The notes beneath the pieces are model-generated. The model saw only the letters and a list, made by a program, of their open reading frames with translations, was not told the DNA's origin and searched no databases. Below are positions 30,989 through 42,510 of a stretch of DNA of 64,000 bases, piece by piece. The stretch spans positions 124,001 through 188,000 of the forward strand of contig WJYM01000007.1 of assembly GCA_009668205.1 (NCBI GenBank), written 5' to 3'. The DNA comes from Enterobacteriaceae bacterium RIT691. GTDB lineage: Bacteria; Pseudomonadota; Gammaproteobacteria; Enterobacterales; Enterobacteriaceae. The position numbers and the translations under genes are program-made. Each line of letters opens with the position of its first letter. Positions within the stretch are counted from its first letter, which is position 1.

Positions 30989-31537
30989 TTACCATGACAA
31001 CGTCACGGTGAGTTGGTCACTGTAAGTCCCCGCCGGACTGAACCCGGTCAGCTGCGCCGCACCATAAAGGCTCAGCGCGATGTTATTGCTGTTGCTGTAG
31101 GGCACTGCGACGGCCTGATTCACGGCAATCTCGCTGTTAGCCGCCAGTGAACTGCTGCTGTACAAACGATACGGCACCCGGTCAGTGCCGCCAGAACGCA
31201 ACATATTGCGCACCGTGGTGTAATTCTGCCCGCCGTTAATGCTCATGCTCAGCGCGACGCCCGGGGTACAGGCCAGTGAGAGTGAGGCGTTGGGCACGAA
31301 CTGGGTACTGACCTGTCCCGATTTCACCCCGCTGTAGCTACCGAAGTTCAGTGTCCCCAACGCCCCGCCGCTGCCGGTGGTCACCAGACACCCGGGCGTA
31401 ATGGTGGCGTTAACCTTGAACGACTGACTGGATACCGTCAGCGCCTGACCCTGCGCGGTGACCAGCAGTGCGCCAAGGCTAAAAAGGCGTAGCCGTCCCC
31501 CGGCTTCCCGCAGGAAACCTGTTGCATTCAAACCCAT
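30989..31537 (-). CDS. Archaic pilus minor subunit (spore coat U domain)
   Basis: A 182-residue secreted SCPU protein. A long basic N-terminus precedes a signal peptide ending VTAQGQA. The mature part starts with a donor-strand-like segment (LTVSSQSFKVNATITPGC), followed by LGTLNFGSYSG and the typical end AGTYSDQLTVTLSW. Second of two single-domain pilins in the operon, in the place of CsuA/CsuB adaptor subunits. Confidence 0.82.
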   Translation of the reverse strand: MGLNATGFLREAGGRLRLFSLGALLVTAQGQALTVSSQSFKVNATITPGCLVTTGSGGALGTLNFGSYSGVKSGQVSTQFVPNASLSLACTPGVALSMSINGGQNYTTVRNMLRSGGTDRVPYRLYSSSSLAANSEIAVNQAVAVPYSNSNNIALSLYGAAQLTGFSPAGTYSDQLTVTLSW

Positions 31538-31545
31538 AAGAAGCG

Positions 31546-32115
31546 CTAGTAGGTGACGCTGACGTTAATCGTGTCGGTGTAAGTCCCCGGCACCACCGTC
31601 ACGCTGTTGCCGCCGCCCTGAATTCGCCCGTACAGGGTGTAGTTGTCTACGCCCCCTGTCGTCGAGGCGATGGGTAATGCCGCGCCATTCGCGATGACGT
31701 TGTTATAGCCACTGTCGCTGTAGAGGCTGTAGGCCACGCCCTGTGTCGCATTGGTGGTACTGACCAGATAGCGCGCAGGCGTGCCGGGAGTGCCAACGAT
31801 GGTGCCGGGTGCCGTACTGTTGGCATTGCTGGTGATCGCCACCACGTAGCTGCTGGTGGTGCACTGAACGCTGAAGCTGTTACCGCCGCTCGCTCCTGAC
31901 AGTTGCGTGGTAAGGGTAGAAAACGTGGCGGGATGGGTACCGAAATCCAGCGTACCGAAATTGATGCCGTTCTGGCTGGGCGAACCATTGATCAGACAGC
32001 CATTGGTCAACGTCAGCGTCGCGGCGATAGTGCCGCTGCTGGTGACGGCCTGTGTGCCTGATGAGATCAGAGTCAGCAAGCACCCTGTCGCAATAAGAAG
32101 ACCGGTTCTGTTCAT
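31546..32115 (-). CDS. Archaic pilus major subunit (CsuA/B-like, spore coat U domain)
   Basis: A 189-residue SCPU pilin with a clear signal peptide (about 1-23, ending SSGTQA). Conserved blocks are GTIAATLTLTNGCLING, INFGTLDFG and the closing PGTYTDTINVSVTY. As the first gene of the operon and nearest to the promoter region it is the likely major rod subunit. A consensus CRP site lies 234 bp upstream. The next pilin begins 8 nt after its stop. Confidence 0.85.
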   Translation of the reverse strand: MNRTGLLIATGCLLTLISSGTQAVTSSGTIAATLTLTNGCLINGSPSQNGINFGTLDFGTHPATFSTLTTQLSGASGGNSFSVQCTTSSYVVAITSNANSTAPGTIVGTPGTPARYLVSTTNATQGVAYSLYSDSGYNNVIANGAALPIASTTGGVDNYTLYGRIQGGGNSVTVVPGTYTDTINVSVTY

Positions 32116-32348
32116 AGGGTCATCTCCGGGATCAGAAGTCCTGACGCTTTATTGTTCTGTGTCAGAAGGTTAGCGGGCAGGCATTGCGCCGCCTTAACTG
32201 AAATCTAGTCCAGAGCATTTCATTCGACCAACCCAGCGCGTCAAATTAAGCCTTTTTCCGTATTTACATAAAAATCATTATTTTTCATGAAATTATGAAC
32301 AAAAAAGGTCTGCGGTAAGGCCATGCAGGAAGAATATATTACTTTTAT

Positions 32349-32364
32349 TGTGATGCGCATCACA
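32349..32364. promoter_or_regulatory. Consensus CRP-cAMP site in the region upstream of the archaic pilus operon
   Basis: A perfect TGTGA-N6-TCACA palindrome (TGTGATGCGCATCACA). It lies between cheW and the archaic pilus operon, both on the minus strand, so it can only serve the pilus operon or an unseen transcript. The remaining 32116-32348 holds no gene and is AT-rich. Confidence 0.75.
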
Positions 32365-32430
32365 TAACGTGATTGTGGGTGATTTTAGCAGGAATAATCA
32401 GGAGTTAAGCAGGGGTAAAACCAGAGACAA

Positions 32431-32452
32431 ATTCCCCCCGCCGGAGCGGGGG
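32431..32452 (-). terminator. Terminator after cheW
   Basis: A 7-bp all-GC stem (32446-32452 with 32435-32441) with a 4-nt loop, followed on the minus strand by GGAATTTG. It marks the end of motAB-cheAW. The T-tract is short. Confidence 0.6.
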
Positions 32453-32460
32453 AAAGAGGA

Positions 32461-32964
32461 TTATGCGGCGTTGATGGCGGCGTTATCCAGTAAAGACATT
32501 TCGTCACTGTTGAGCAGTTTTTCAATGTTCACCAGAATCAGCATCCGCTCGCCGAGCGCGCCCAGGCCGGTGAGATATTCGGTCGAGAGCGTTACCGCAA
32601 ACTCCGGTGCCGGACGGATTTGATCCGCCGCCAGAGACAGCACATCAGACACGCCATCCACCACGATGCCCACAACGCGCTGGCTCAGATTCAGGACGAT
32701 CACCACCGTATTATCGTTGTACTCAACGTCTTCCTGACTGAACTTCACGCGCAGGTCGACAATCGGCACAATCACGCCACGCAGGTTCGTCACGCCTTTG
32801 ATAAACGACGGCGTATTGGCGATACGGGTCACCTGATCGTAGCCACGAATTTCCTGCACCTTCAGGATATCGATGCCGTACTCTTCATTCCCCAACGTGA
32901 AGACCAGGAACTCCTGGCCTGAGGGTTCGCCCGCCAGTTTTGCTACATTGGTCATACCGGTCAT
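32461..32964 (-). CDS. cheW: Chemotaxis coupling protein CheW
   Basis: CheW links receptors to CheA in the signalling array. Starting at [10 protein letters not shown] gives 167 residues, the E. coli length; the frame is open 7 codons further upstream but that reading has no family support. The two SH3-like subdomains are complete, with the conserved [13 protein letters not shown] block. Last gene of motA-motB-cheA-cheW. Confidence 0.97.
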   Translation of the reverse strand: MTGMTNVAKLAGEPSGQEFLVFTLGNEEYGIDILKVQEIRGYDQVTRIANTPSFIKGVTNLRGVIVPIVDLRVKFSQEDVEYNDNTVVIVLNLSQRVVGIVVDGVSDVLSLAADQIRPAPEFAVTLSTEYLTGLGALGERMLILVNIEKLLNSDEMSLLDNAAINAA

Positions 32965-32985
32965 TTTTTTCCCTTCTTCTTGCAA

Positions 32986-35010
32986 TCAGGCGGCGGTGTG
33001 CGCCACACGTTGTTCACGATTTAACCCCTGCAATGCCTGCACATCCACAATCAGCGCCACGCTGCCATCGCCAAGGATGGTGGCGGCTGAGATGCCAGGC
33101 ACTTTACGGTAGTTGCTCTCCAGGTTTTTCACCACCACCTGGTGCTGGCCAATCAGTTGGTCCACCAGCAGCGCATAGCGGCGCCCTGCACTCTGCAGGA
33201 TAACGACGATGCCCTGAGTGGCTTCAGTCTTCGCCCCCTGAACATCAAAGACTTTCCACAGTTCCACCAGCGGCAGGTACTCCCCGCGAACTTCCAGCAC
33301 GCGCTCACCGCCTGCCAGCGGATGCAAATCTTCTTCTCTTGGCTGCAGGGATTCCATCACCGCGTTCAGCGGCAGAATGAACACTTCATCGTTCACCTTC
33401 ACCGACATCCCGTCGAGGATAGCCAGCGTCAGCGGCAGCAGAATGCGGATAGTGGTGCCTGTCCCCTGTTTGGATTTGATCTCAACGTGGCCGCCCATCT
33501 CCTGGATGTTCCGTTTCACCACGTCCATGCCCACGCCGCGCCCGGAGACGTCGGTGACCTGCTCAGCGGTAGAGAAGCCCGGGGCGAAAATCAACATCCC
33601 CACGTCTTCGTCGCTCATGTTGTCGTTCACCGCCATGCCCTGGGAAATCGCTTTCGCCAGAATACGTTCGCGGTTCAAACCGGCGCCGTCATCGGTCACT
33701 TCGATGCAAATGTTACCGCCCTGATGCTCTGCGGAGAGGATCAGATTACCGATGGCCGATTTACCGGCCGCCAGGCGGTTTTCCGGCGATTCAATCCCGT
33801 GGTCAAGGCTGTTACGCACCAGGTGGGTTAACGGGTCGATAATCCGTTCGATCAGGCTTTTATCCAGCTCGGTGGAGCTGCCCATCAGCGTCAGTTCCAC
33901 CTGTTTGTTGAGCTTGCCAGCCAGATCACGCACCAGACGCGGGAAGCGGCTGAAAACGTATTCCATCGGCATCATACGAATCGACATGACCGATTCTTGC
34001 AAATCGCGGGCATTACGCTGTAGCTGGCCCATACTGGTAATCAAATCGCCGTGCTGGACCGGGTCCAGTTCGTTAGAACGCTGTGCCAGCATCGACTGAG
34101 TAATCACCAGTTCGCCGACCAGGTTGATCAGCTGATCGACCTTCTCAACGGCGACGCGGATACTGGTGGACTCGCTGGCCTTGACCGGTTTTTCACGCTC
34201 AGCGCGAGCAGGTGCCGACGGCTCTTTCGGCACAGCTTTCAGCGCTGGAGCCACTGTCACCGCAGGCACAGCAACGGGCGCTTCCGCTACCACAGGGGCA
34301 GCCACCGCCGTTGAGGCACTCTCAAAGGCAATCTGATCGGCTTCAATCACGAAGCACAGCACCGCGATAATATCGTCCTGAGAAACGGCACCGTCGAGGT
34401 TGGCGCTCAGGGAATCCGCCGTTTTTTCGACCTGGCTAATTTGTGCCAGATTACTCAGCTCTTCCTGCAGCATATCCGGCTCACCCGCTTTCAGCCGCGA
34501 AAGCACGATACGGGTCTGTCCTTCTGCCGCTGGCGCACTTGCCGCCGCCTCTGCTGACTCATCGCTTTCGACGACCGTCAGTTTGGCGCCTGCCACCACG
34601 GGCATAACGGTTTCACCTTTCGCTTCCAGCGCCAGCTGGCGCAGAGCGTGGCAGATATATTCAAAGCTGGCAGCGTCAGGCTCCTGCGAGCTTTTATAGG
34701 CATCGAGCTGTTCCTGCATAATGTCTTTTGTTTCCAAAAACAGGTTGATAATGTCGGTATTGAGCTGCATCTCACCACGACGCGCTTCATCCAGCAGGTT
34801 CTCCATCAGATGCGTGGTTTCCTGCAGAACGCTGAACCCGAATGTCCCTGCGCCCCCTTTGATGGAGTGCGCAGCACGGAAAATGGCGTTCAGTTGCTCT
34901 GAGTCGGGGGCTTCAGGAACCAGATCCAGCAGGTGCTGCTCCATATCGGCCAACAATTCGTCGGCTTCATCAAAAAATGTCTGATAAAAATCGCTGATAT
35001 CCATGCTCAC
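32986..35010 (-). CDS. cheA: Chemotaxis histidine kinase CheA
   Basis: CheA autophosphorylates and feeds CheY and CheB. Domains in order: P1 with the phospho-His in AAHSIKGG (residue 48), P2 (about 160-230), a linker, P3 dimerisation, P4 kinase with NSLDHGIE (N box), DDGAGL (G1) and SGRGVGMD (G2), and P5 CheW-like. Length is 674 versus 654 in E. coli; the excess is an Ala/Val/Pro-rich linker after P2 (about 235-275). Met98, used as internal start of the short form in E. coli, is kept (KDIMQEQ). Confidence 0.98.
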   Translation of the reverse strand: MSMDISDFYQTFFDEADELLADMEQHLLDLVPEAPDSEQLNAIFRAAHSIKGGAGTFGFSVLQETTHLMENLLDEARRGEMQLNTDIINLFLETKDIMQEQLDAYKSSQEPDAASFEYICHALRQLALEAKGETVMPVVAGAKLTVVESDESAEAAASAPAAEGQTRIVLSRLKAGEPDMLQEELSNLAQISQVEKTADSLSANLDGAVSQDDIIAVLCFVIEADQIAFESASTAVAAPVVAEAPVAVPAVTVAPALKAVPKEPSAPARAEREKPVKASESTSIRVAVEKVDQLINLVGELVITQSMLAQRSNELDPVQHGDLITSMGQLQRNARDLQESVMSIRMMPMEYVFSRFPRLVRDLAGKLNKQVELTLMGSSTELDKSLIERIIDPLTHLVRNSLDHGIESPENRLAAGKSAIGNLILSAEHQGGNICIEVTDDGAGLNRERILAKAISQGMAVNDNMSDEDVGMLIFAPGFSTAEQVTDVSGRGVGMDVVKRNIQEMGGHVEIKSKQGTGTTIRILLPLTLAILDGMSVKVNDEVFILPLNAVMESLQPREEDLHPLAGGERVLEVRGEYLPLVELWKVFDVQGAKTEATQGIVVILQSAGRRYALLVDQLIGQHQVVVKNLESNYRKVPGISAATILGDGSVALIVDVQALQGLNREQRVAHTAA

Positions 35011-35014
35011 GCTT

Positions 35015-35944
35015 TCACCTCTGATCGGATTGTGGCGATCCAGGACTGGCCGCAGGCGGTAACGCCCCCGGCTGCTGTAATACGCTTAAAGGTTCGTTTT
35101 GGCTGGCGGCGTTCTCGTGCAAAATCGCCTGTTCAGCCTGAGTGTTCAGCACCAGCAGGCTGATGCGACGGTTAATCGCATCGTCACCGCCGTGCGCCTG
35201 CAGCTTCATGGTGTTGGCCATGCCAATGACCCGCAGGACTTTGCCATCGTCCAGCCCGCCAGCCACCAGCTCCCGGCGCGACGCATTGGCGCGGTCGGCA
35301 GAGAGTTCCCAGTTGCTGTAGCCTCTGTCCCCCGTCGCATACGGATAGTCATCGGTATGGCCAGACAGGCTGATTTTGTTGGGTACTTCATTGAGTATCG
35401 GCGCAATCGCTCGCAGAATATCGCGCATATAAGGCTCTACGTCGGCGCTGCCCGTTTTAAACATCGGCCGGTTCTGGCTGTCGATTATCTGGATCCGCAA
35501 CCCTTCCTGCACCAGATCGATTTTCAGATACTGGCGCAGCGCTTTGAGCTTCGGATCGGATTCGATCAGCTGATCCAGTTCTCCACGGATTTTTTTCAGC
35601 CGGTTTTGCTCCATGCGCTTTTTCAGCTCATCGATGTTCGGCTCTTTCTTCACTTCCCCCTGCTGCTGGGTGTAATCATCACCGCCGCCAGGAATCGGGC
35701 TGTCGCTGTTAGAAATGCGAGGGCCGCCCGCCACCGCCGTTGCCAGCGGGGTACGGAAGTATTCGGCGATCTGAATCAGCTCTTTGGGACTGGAAATGGA
35801 AATCAGCCACATCACCAGGAAGAACGCCATCATTGCCGTCATAAAGTCGGCGTAGGCTATCTTCCAGGAGCCGTGCGCCCCACCGCCATGACTCTTGTGC
35901 TTGCGTCGCCTGACAACAACGATAGGATGGGACTGATTTTTCAT
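35015..35944 (-). CDS. motB: Flagellar motor stator protein MotB
   Basis: MotB pairs with MotA as the proton-driven stator. The 309-residue protein has one N-terminal helix with the proton-accepting Asp (Asp33 here, in [12 protein letters not shown]), a plug/linker segment, and a C-terminal OmpA-like peptidoglycan-binding domain ([10 protein letters not shown]). The start overlaps the motA stop by 4 nt. cheA follows after 4 nt. Confidence 0.98.
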   Translation of the reverse strand: MKNQSHPIVVVRRRKHKSHGGGAHGSWKIAYADFMTAMMAFFLVMWLISISSPKELIQIAEYFRTPLATAVAGGPRISNSDSPIPGGGDDYTQQQGEVKKEPNIDELKKRMEQNRLKKIRGELDQLIESDPKLKALRQYLKIDLVQEGLRIQIIDSQNRPMFKTGSADVEPYMRDILRAIAPILNEVPNKISLSGHTDDYPYATGDRGYSNWELSADRANASRRELVAGGLDDGKVLRVIGMANTMKLQAHGGDDAINRRISLLVLNTQAEQAILHENAASQNEPLSVLQQPGALPPAASPGSPQSDQR

Positions 35945-36834
35945 ACGTCCTCAGTCGTGGTCTGTTGTGCGGCCGTTGGGTTACGCACCGCGCGGACATG
36001 CTCTTCCAGTTCAATGAACGACGGGCGCTCGCTGGAATAAAGCGTCTTACGACCAAACTCCACCGCAATCGGCGGCGCATAGCCGTTGAGGTTCGACAGC
36101 AGCGTAATTTTGACGCACTGCATCATCTTGGTGGTTTCCGCACTTTTCTGACGCAGAACCGTCGCCAAAGGCGAGATAAAACCGTAGGCCAGCAGAATAC
36201 CGAGGAAAGTACCGACCATGGCGTGAGCGATCATCGCCCCCAGTTCCGCCGCCGGACGATCCGCCGATCCCAGCGCGTGGACTACCCCCATGACCGCCGC
36301 AACAATACCAAACGCGGGCAACGAGTCGCCGACCATCGCCAGGCTATTGGCGGGCACTTCGCATTCACTTTCATGGGTCTCGATCTCCTCGTCCATCAAC
36401 GCCTCGATTTCGAAGGTGTTCATGTTGCCGCTGATGATCAGACGCAGATAATCGACAATGAATTCCAGCATGACTTTGTCCGCAAGGATGCGCGGGTAGC
36501 TGGCGAAAATTTCGCTCTCGGTCGGGTTTTCGATGTCACGTTCCAGCGAAAACATGCCCTGTTGGCGAGACTTCGCCATCAGACGATAGAGCAGTGCCAG
36601 CAGATCCATGTACATACTTTTGGTGTATTTCGAACGGCGAAACAGTAACGGCAGCGCTTTCAGCGTTCCCTTGATAGCTTTACCGTTGTTGCCAACGATA
36701 AATGCCCCTATCCCCGCACCGCCAATAATAATCAGTTCAGCAGGCTGATAGAGTGCGCCAAGGTGTCCGCCGGTGATCGCATAACCCCCGAAGACTGTAC
36801 CAAGAACAACCAGGTAACCTAATAAGATAAGCAC
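35941..36834 (-). CDS. motA: Flagellar motor stator protein MotA
   Basis: MotA forms the stator ring around MotB and transmits torque to FliG. The start is set at GTG 36834 (then [16 protein letters not shown]), as in E. coli, with AAGGA upstream. A longer in-frame reading would run through the MotR terminator and is rejected. This gives 297 residues (295 in E. coli), four membrane helices and a cytoplasmic loop with the charged residues that contact FliG. Confidence 0.96.
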   Translation of the reverse strand: MLILLGYLVVLGTVFGGYAITGGHLGALYQPAELIIIGGAGIGAFIVGNNGKAIKGTLKALPLLFRRSKYTKSMYMDLLALLYRLMAKSRQQGMFSLERDIENPTESEIFASYPRILADKVMLEFIVDYLRLIISGNMNTFEIEALMDEEIETHESECEVPANSLAMVGDSLPAFGIVAAVMGVVHALGSADRPAAELGAMIAHAMVGTFLGILLAYGFISPLATVLRQKSAETTKMMQCVKITLLSNLNGYAPPIAVEFGRKTLYSSERPSFIELEEHVRAVRNPTAAQQTTTEDV

Positions 36835-36899
36835 GACATCATCCTTCCGCGATTGATAAGCCCGGGATAAACAAACAGCTTGTCCGCCGAAGCGATGGC

Positions 36900-36931
36900 A
36901 AAAAAAAAGCAGCGGACCTGCGTCCGCTGCT
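36900..36931 (-). terminator. Strong intrinsic terminator between flhC and motA
   Basis: A perfect 10-bp stem (36922-36931 with 36908-36917), a 4-nt loop and nine T residues on the minus strand. It would end both flhDC mRNA and MotR, and partial readthrough is needed for the sigma-28 transcript to reach motA. Confidence 0.9.
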
Positions 36932-36995
36932 GGAGTGTTTTGCCACACCTTACTTCGGTTAAACAGCTTGCTCTATCTGTTCATCCAGCAGTTGT
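36900..36995 (-). ncRNA. motR: MotR small RNA (predicted, sigma-28 dependent)
   Basis: A sigma-28 promoter inside the 3' end of flhC and an intrinsic terminator before motA delimit a transcript of about 95 nt. This matches MotR, the FliA-dependent, Hfq-binding small RNA described from the E. coli motA 5' region, which promotes flagellar gene expression. The 5' end (about 36995) is inferred from promoter spacing. Reads past the terminator would make the motA-motB-cheA-cheW mRNA. Confidence 0.75.
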
Positions 36996-37537
36996 GGAGT
37001 TATATCGGCACCTTCGCCGGAAAGTTTACGTCTTTTTACTGCTCGTGACGGCGGTTGGCAGAGACTGCACACAAAACTCCCCACGGGTTGGTGAGCGTGC
37101 GTAATAAAGTTACCGCCACAGCTGTTGCAGCCGCTGAGTTCAAGCATACCGCTCTCAACAAAACGCACCAGCGTCCAGGCGCGAGTGAGCGCAAGAATCG
37201 GCCCCTCTTCTTCCTGCGGGCACTGTTCAAGATAGAGACGATAGGCTTTAATCACCGCATCAACGCCGTTGCACAACCCGGTTTTCAGCAGATACTGCCA
37301 GGCATTACAGAACATGGAGGAATGGATGTTCTGTTCCCAGGTCATAAACCAGTCGGTAGAGAATGGCAGCATGCCTTTTGGCGGCGGGCTTCCACGCAAT
37401 TCCTTGTACAACTTAATGAGACGACCGCGACTCAGCTGGGTTTCACTTTCGAGCATCTGCAAACGCGCGCCCAGTGTGATTAGCTCCATTGCCAGTTGTA
37501 TGTCGCGGGCTTCCTGAACAATGCTTTTTTCACTCAT
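36959..37537 (-). CDS. flhC: Flagellar master regulator subunit FlhC
   Basis: FlhC joins FlhD in the FlhD4C2 activator of class II flagellar promoters. The 192-residue protein has the zinc site of four Cys in its C-terminal half (CNSCGG and CSLCQ). It begins 2 nt after the flhD stop. The motA/MotR sigma-28 promoter lies inside its last codons. Confidence 0.98.
   Translation of the reverse strand: MSEKSIVQEARDIQLAMELITLGARLQMLESETQLSRGRLIKLYKELRGSPPPKGMLPFSTDWFMTWEQNIHSSMFCNAWQYLLKTGLCNGVDAVIKAYRLYLEQCPQEEEGPILALTRAWTLVRFVESGMLELSGCNSCGGNFITHAHQPVGSFVCSLCQPPSRAVKRRKLSGEGADITPQLLDEQIEQAV
37002..37028 (-). promoter_or_regulatory. Sigma-28 (FliA) promoter for MotR and motAB-cheAW
   Basis: Minus-strand TAAACTTT, an 11-bp spacer and GCCGATAT, two mismatches from the FliA consensus. 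It lies within the flhC coding region, 25 codons before the flhC stop. Confidence 0.88.
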
Positions 37538-37539
37538 GA

Positions 37540-37890
37540 TTAAGCCCTTTTCTTCCGTGCAGAGCCGTCTGCAAGGCTGGCTTCCTTCAGTAAGCGAGTG
37601 GAGAGCAGAATACCCGTATGAATTTGTTGGAGATCATCAACGCGAGACTCTTGAGTCAGGCGAGTGATCGTTTGATGGCTGTCGAAACGGAACTGACAAA
37701 CCAGTTGGTTTGTTTCCGCTATTTTCACCATCTGAGGAAGCGTCAGTTCACCCAGTGTCGTGGCCATCTCATCGTTGATCCCGAGACGGAACATGGCAGA
37801 GGCTTTATCCTGACTAATCAAGCGCTGAGCAAGCAATAAATAGGACAAATTAATGTCATAGATATGTTTTAGCAACTCGGATGTATGCAT
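37540..37890 (-). CDS. flhD: Flagellar master regulator subunit FlhD
   Basis: FlhD is the dimeric DNA-binding partner of FlhC at the top of the flagellar hierarchy. Starting at [12 protein letters not shown] gives 116 residues as in E. coli. An in-frame ATG three codons upstream is rejected on that basis. The C-terminus ends RKKRA as usual. Confidence 0.97.
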   Translation of the reverse strand: MHTSELLKHIYDINLSYLLLAQRLISQDKASAMFRLGINDEMATTLGELTLPQMVKIAETNQLVCQFRFDSHQTITRLTQESRVDDLQQIHTGILLSTRLLKEASLADGSARKKRA

Positions 37891-38085
37891 TTTTCCCATC
37901 CCGAATAACCAACCATTATTTTATGCGGAAACACCCGCACCCCGTGATGTCGCCGGGAAAAACCCGGTAAAAAAAGAAACGGCCAAAATGCATAGTTGTC
38001 TTAGGCGTTGCGTCCCTGCGATGTGCAGAATCCTCAATGCGGGCAGAGAGTAACACTGCAATTTTAAATAATTCTTACAAATAAC

Positions 38086-38099
38086 TAAGATTTATCCTA
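38086..38099 (-). promoter_or_regulatory. RcsAB box in the flhDC promoter region
   Basis: Minus-strand TAGGATAAATCTTA differs by one base from the E. coli flhDC RcsAB box (TAGGAAAAATCTTA), where phosphorylated RcsB represses flhDC. It lies about 200 bp before flhD, near the expected transcription start. Confidence 0.75.
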
Positions 38100-38166
38100 A
38101 TTCGTGGCAACTCTACTCGCCAGCTTTTCCACATACAACGTGGCTTTGCATTAAATTTAAGAATTA

Positions 38167-38182
38167 TGTGACACACATCACA
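38167..38182. promoter_or_regulatory. CRP-cAMP site of flhDC
   Basis: Perfect TGTGA-N6-TCACA palindrome about 285 bp upstream of the flhD start and about 75 bp upstream of the RcsAB box. This is the layout of the CRP activator site of E. coli flhDC. Confidence 0.85.
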
Positions 38183-38682
38183 TAAATCAGCCAAATCTTA
38201 GCACCAAACCCATCAGTAACCATTGTGAATTGTTCTGATTTCGTTCAATTCAGGTTTTTTTTAATTCCATCAATGTGAATAGGACGCGCAGAAATATTTT
38301 TTTGCGTCTTTTTTGCACACTTCACATTATGGCAGCGTTTCACCGCGTGTCTCGTCACAAAATCCGCCGGAGAGTAAAATTTTAATCTTTAAAAACATAT
38401 ATTTAAACACTCTCTTTTTCTGAGTAATTGCACTTAGGGACTATTCACATTTTGTTATTTTTTACGGGTAACAAGTTACGAGCCATGCCAGAAGTTGTTT
38501 GATTTGCGATGAGTGCGTGAAAAAGCAGTAAATGTGGATAGCGCTGACTATTCTTTACATAAGAATAATTAATGAATCTTAGAAGTGGTTCACACTTTGC
38601 CCTCTCCAGTTTCCTTGCAGTCATTAGCGAAACGGAGTAATAGGGTAACAGAAGTGTTCTTCGCCACGCTGAAGGAGACAGG

Positions 38683-39111
38683 ATGACCTATACACATCTG
38701 CTTGTAGCTGTTGCACCGACACCGGAAAGTCGAAAACTGGTCAGTAAAGCGGTGGCCATTGCGCAACCGATCAATGCACGCATCAGCCTGATCACCACCT
38801 CGACCGACCCTGAAATGTATAATCAGTTCGCCGCGCCGATGCTCGAGAACCTGCGTGAGCTGGTGCAGGAAGAGACCCGCCAGTTCCTCACCGATCTCGT
38901 TGCGCACGCCAATTATCCCATCGCGCACACCACTATCGCCTGTGGCGAACTCAGTGAACACATTAAGGACTTTTGTCAGAAGAGACAGGTCGATTTAGTG
39001 ATCTGCGGCAATCACAATCAAAGCTTCTTTTCGCGAGCCACCTGTGCGGCGAAAAGTGTCGTGGTCAATAGCGGCGTAGATGTGCTGTTGGTCACACTGG
39101 AAAATGAGTAA
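38683..39111 (+). CDS. uspC: Universal stress protein UspC
   Basis: A 142-residue UspA-family protein (formerly YecG). In E. coli it supports motility, stress resistance and KdpD signalling. The sequence opens MTYTHLLVAVAPTPES and holds the family segment VDLVICGNHNQSFF near the C-terminus. It is divergent from flhDC and convergent with otsA. Confidence 0.94.
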   Translation: MTYTHLLVAVAPTPESRKLVSKAVAIAQPINARISLITTSTDPEMYNQFAAPMLENLRELVQEETRQFLTDLVAHANYPIAHTTIACGELSEHIKDFCQKRQVDLVICGNHNQSFFSRATCAAKSVVVNSGVDVLLVTLENE

Positions 39112-39116
39112 GCATT

Positions 39117-39149
39117 GCCCGGCACACACGCCGGGCAACCTCATTTTTA
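39117..39149 (+). terminator. Terminator between uspC and otsA
   Basis: A 7-bp GC stem (39117-39123 with 39130-39136) with a 6-nt loop, then AACCTCATTTTTAT. It lies in the short gap between two convergent genes. Confidence 0.7.
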
Positions 39150-41385
<2,236 letters not shown>

Positions 41386-41445
41386 TTAATTAAACGTTAG
41401 CAGATAAAGTATAGACAGTGTGACCGGGCTCGCCATTTTCAGACT

Positions 41446-41473
41446 AAAACGCCAGCGGGATTAGCCACTGGCG
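41446..41473 (-). terminator. Terminator after araFGH
   Basis: Minus-strand stem CGCCAG/CTGGCG (41468-41473 with 41450-41455) with additional pairing in the 12-nt loop, followed by TTTTAG. It lies 36 bp past the araH stop. Confidence 0.65.
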
Positions 41474-41508
41474 CTGCATTAGGATTAAACTTAAAAGTTG
41501 GGATTAAA

Positions 41509-42489
41509 TCAGACTGCCCGCTTGGCCTTTTGTTTGTAACGATCAAAAATCACCGCCGCCAGAAGGATCAAACCGCGAACGACATATTGTGAGAACGGTG
41601 AAATGTTCAGCAGGTTCATCGCATTCTCCACCGTGCCGAGGATTAAAATCCCCGCCACGACGTATGAAATCTTGCCAATCCCGCCCTTCAAAGATACGCC
41701 ACCTAACACGCAGGCCGAAATGACGATCAGCTCATAGCCAATGGACGTCATCGGCTGGCCACTGGTCATGCGCGAGGCCAGAATGATCCCCGCCGCGGCG
41801 GACACCAGCCCGGAAAGCACAAAGATGATGATTTTGGTCCGCACAACCGGGACACCCGCCAGTCTTGCCGCCTCTTCATTACCGCCAATCGCCAGCGTAT
41901 TACGCCCAAAGGTGGTTTTGTTTAGTAACAGACCAAAGATTATCAGGCAGCCCACCGTTAGCCAGATAGGTGCCGGCAGCCCCAGCCAGTTGGCATAGCC
42001 GAGAGTGAAAAAGCGCTCATCTTCGATACCCACCGCTTTGCCATCAGAAATGATGTAGGCCAGACCACGCACGATTTGCATGGTCGCAAGCGTGGTGATC
42101 AGGGCGTTAATTTTTAGACGCGCGATGACAAAACCGTTGATCAGCCCGCTCACCGCCCCTAACAGCAACCCGGCCAACACACCCAGCCAAAGGCTTTCAG
42201 AAACGTTGATCACCACCGCAGTCGTCACCCCCGCACAGGCAATGACCGACGCGACGGACAAATCAAAATCGCCTGAGGCTAAACAGAACAGCATCCCGCA
42301 GGCCACCATCCCGGACATCGAGATAGCCAGTCCCAGCCCTTTCATGTTGATGAAGCTGGCAAAGTTCGGCACAAAAATGGCGCAGACGATGAACAAAACG
42401 GCAAACACCACCAGCATGCCGTATTGATCCCAAATTCGCCCAAGGCTGAATGGGCTCCGGCGTGCGCCGGATGTGGTCACAGATGACAT
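41509..42489 (-). CDS. araH: L-arabinose ABC transporter permease AraH
   Basis: A 326-residue inner-membrane permease with about ten helices. It is close to E. coli AraH along its full length, for example GDFDLSVASVIACAGV and LAIGGNEEAARLAGV, the usual coupling loop of ribose/arabinose permeases. It is the third gene of araFGH, 21 bp after araG. Confidence 0.97.
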   Translation of the reverse strand: MSSVTTSGARRSPFSLGRIWDQYGMLVVFAVLFIVCAIFVPNFASFINMKGLGLAISMSGMVACGMLFCLASGDFDLSVASVIACAGVTTAVVINVSESLWLGVLAGLLLGAVSGLINGFVIARLKINALITTLATMQIVRGLAYIISDGKAVGIEDERFFTLGYANWLGLPAPIWLTVGCLIIFGLLLNKTTFGRNTLAIGGNEEAARLAGVPVVRTKIIIFVLSGLVSAAAGIILASRMTSGQPMTSIGYELIVISACVLGGVSLKGGIGKISYVVAGILILGTVENAMNLLNISPFSQYVVRGLILLAAVIFDRYKQKAKRAV

Positions 42490-42510
42490 AATTCACTCCT
42501 TCTCAGACAG

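Larger units (their letters stand above)
37891..38682. promoter_or_regulatory. flhDC regulatory region and uspC upstream region
   Basis: A 792-bp AT-rich divergent region without a gene. The half nearest flhD resembles the long E. coli flhDC leader and carries a CRP site and an RcsAB box in conserved order. The half nearest uspC holds the uspC promoter, which I could not pin down. Confidence 0.85.

Noticed and set aside
36835..36948. N-terminal extension of MotA by 38 codons
   Set aside because: It would be read through the MotR terminator, and the GTG start at 36834 with an AAGGA site matches E. coli MotA.
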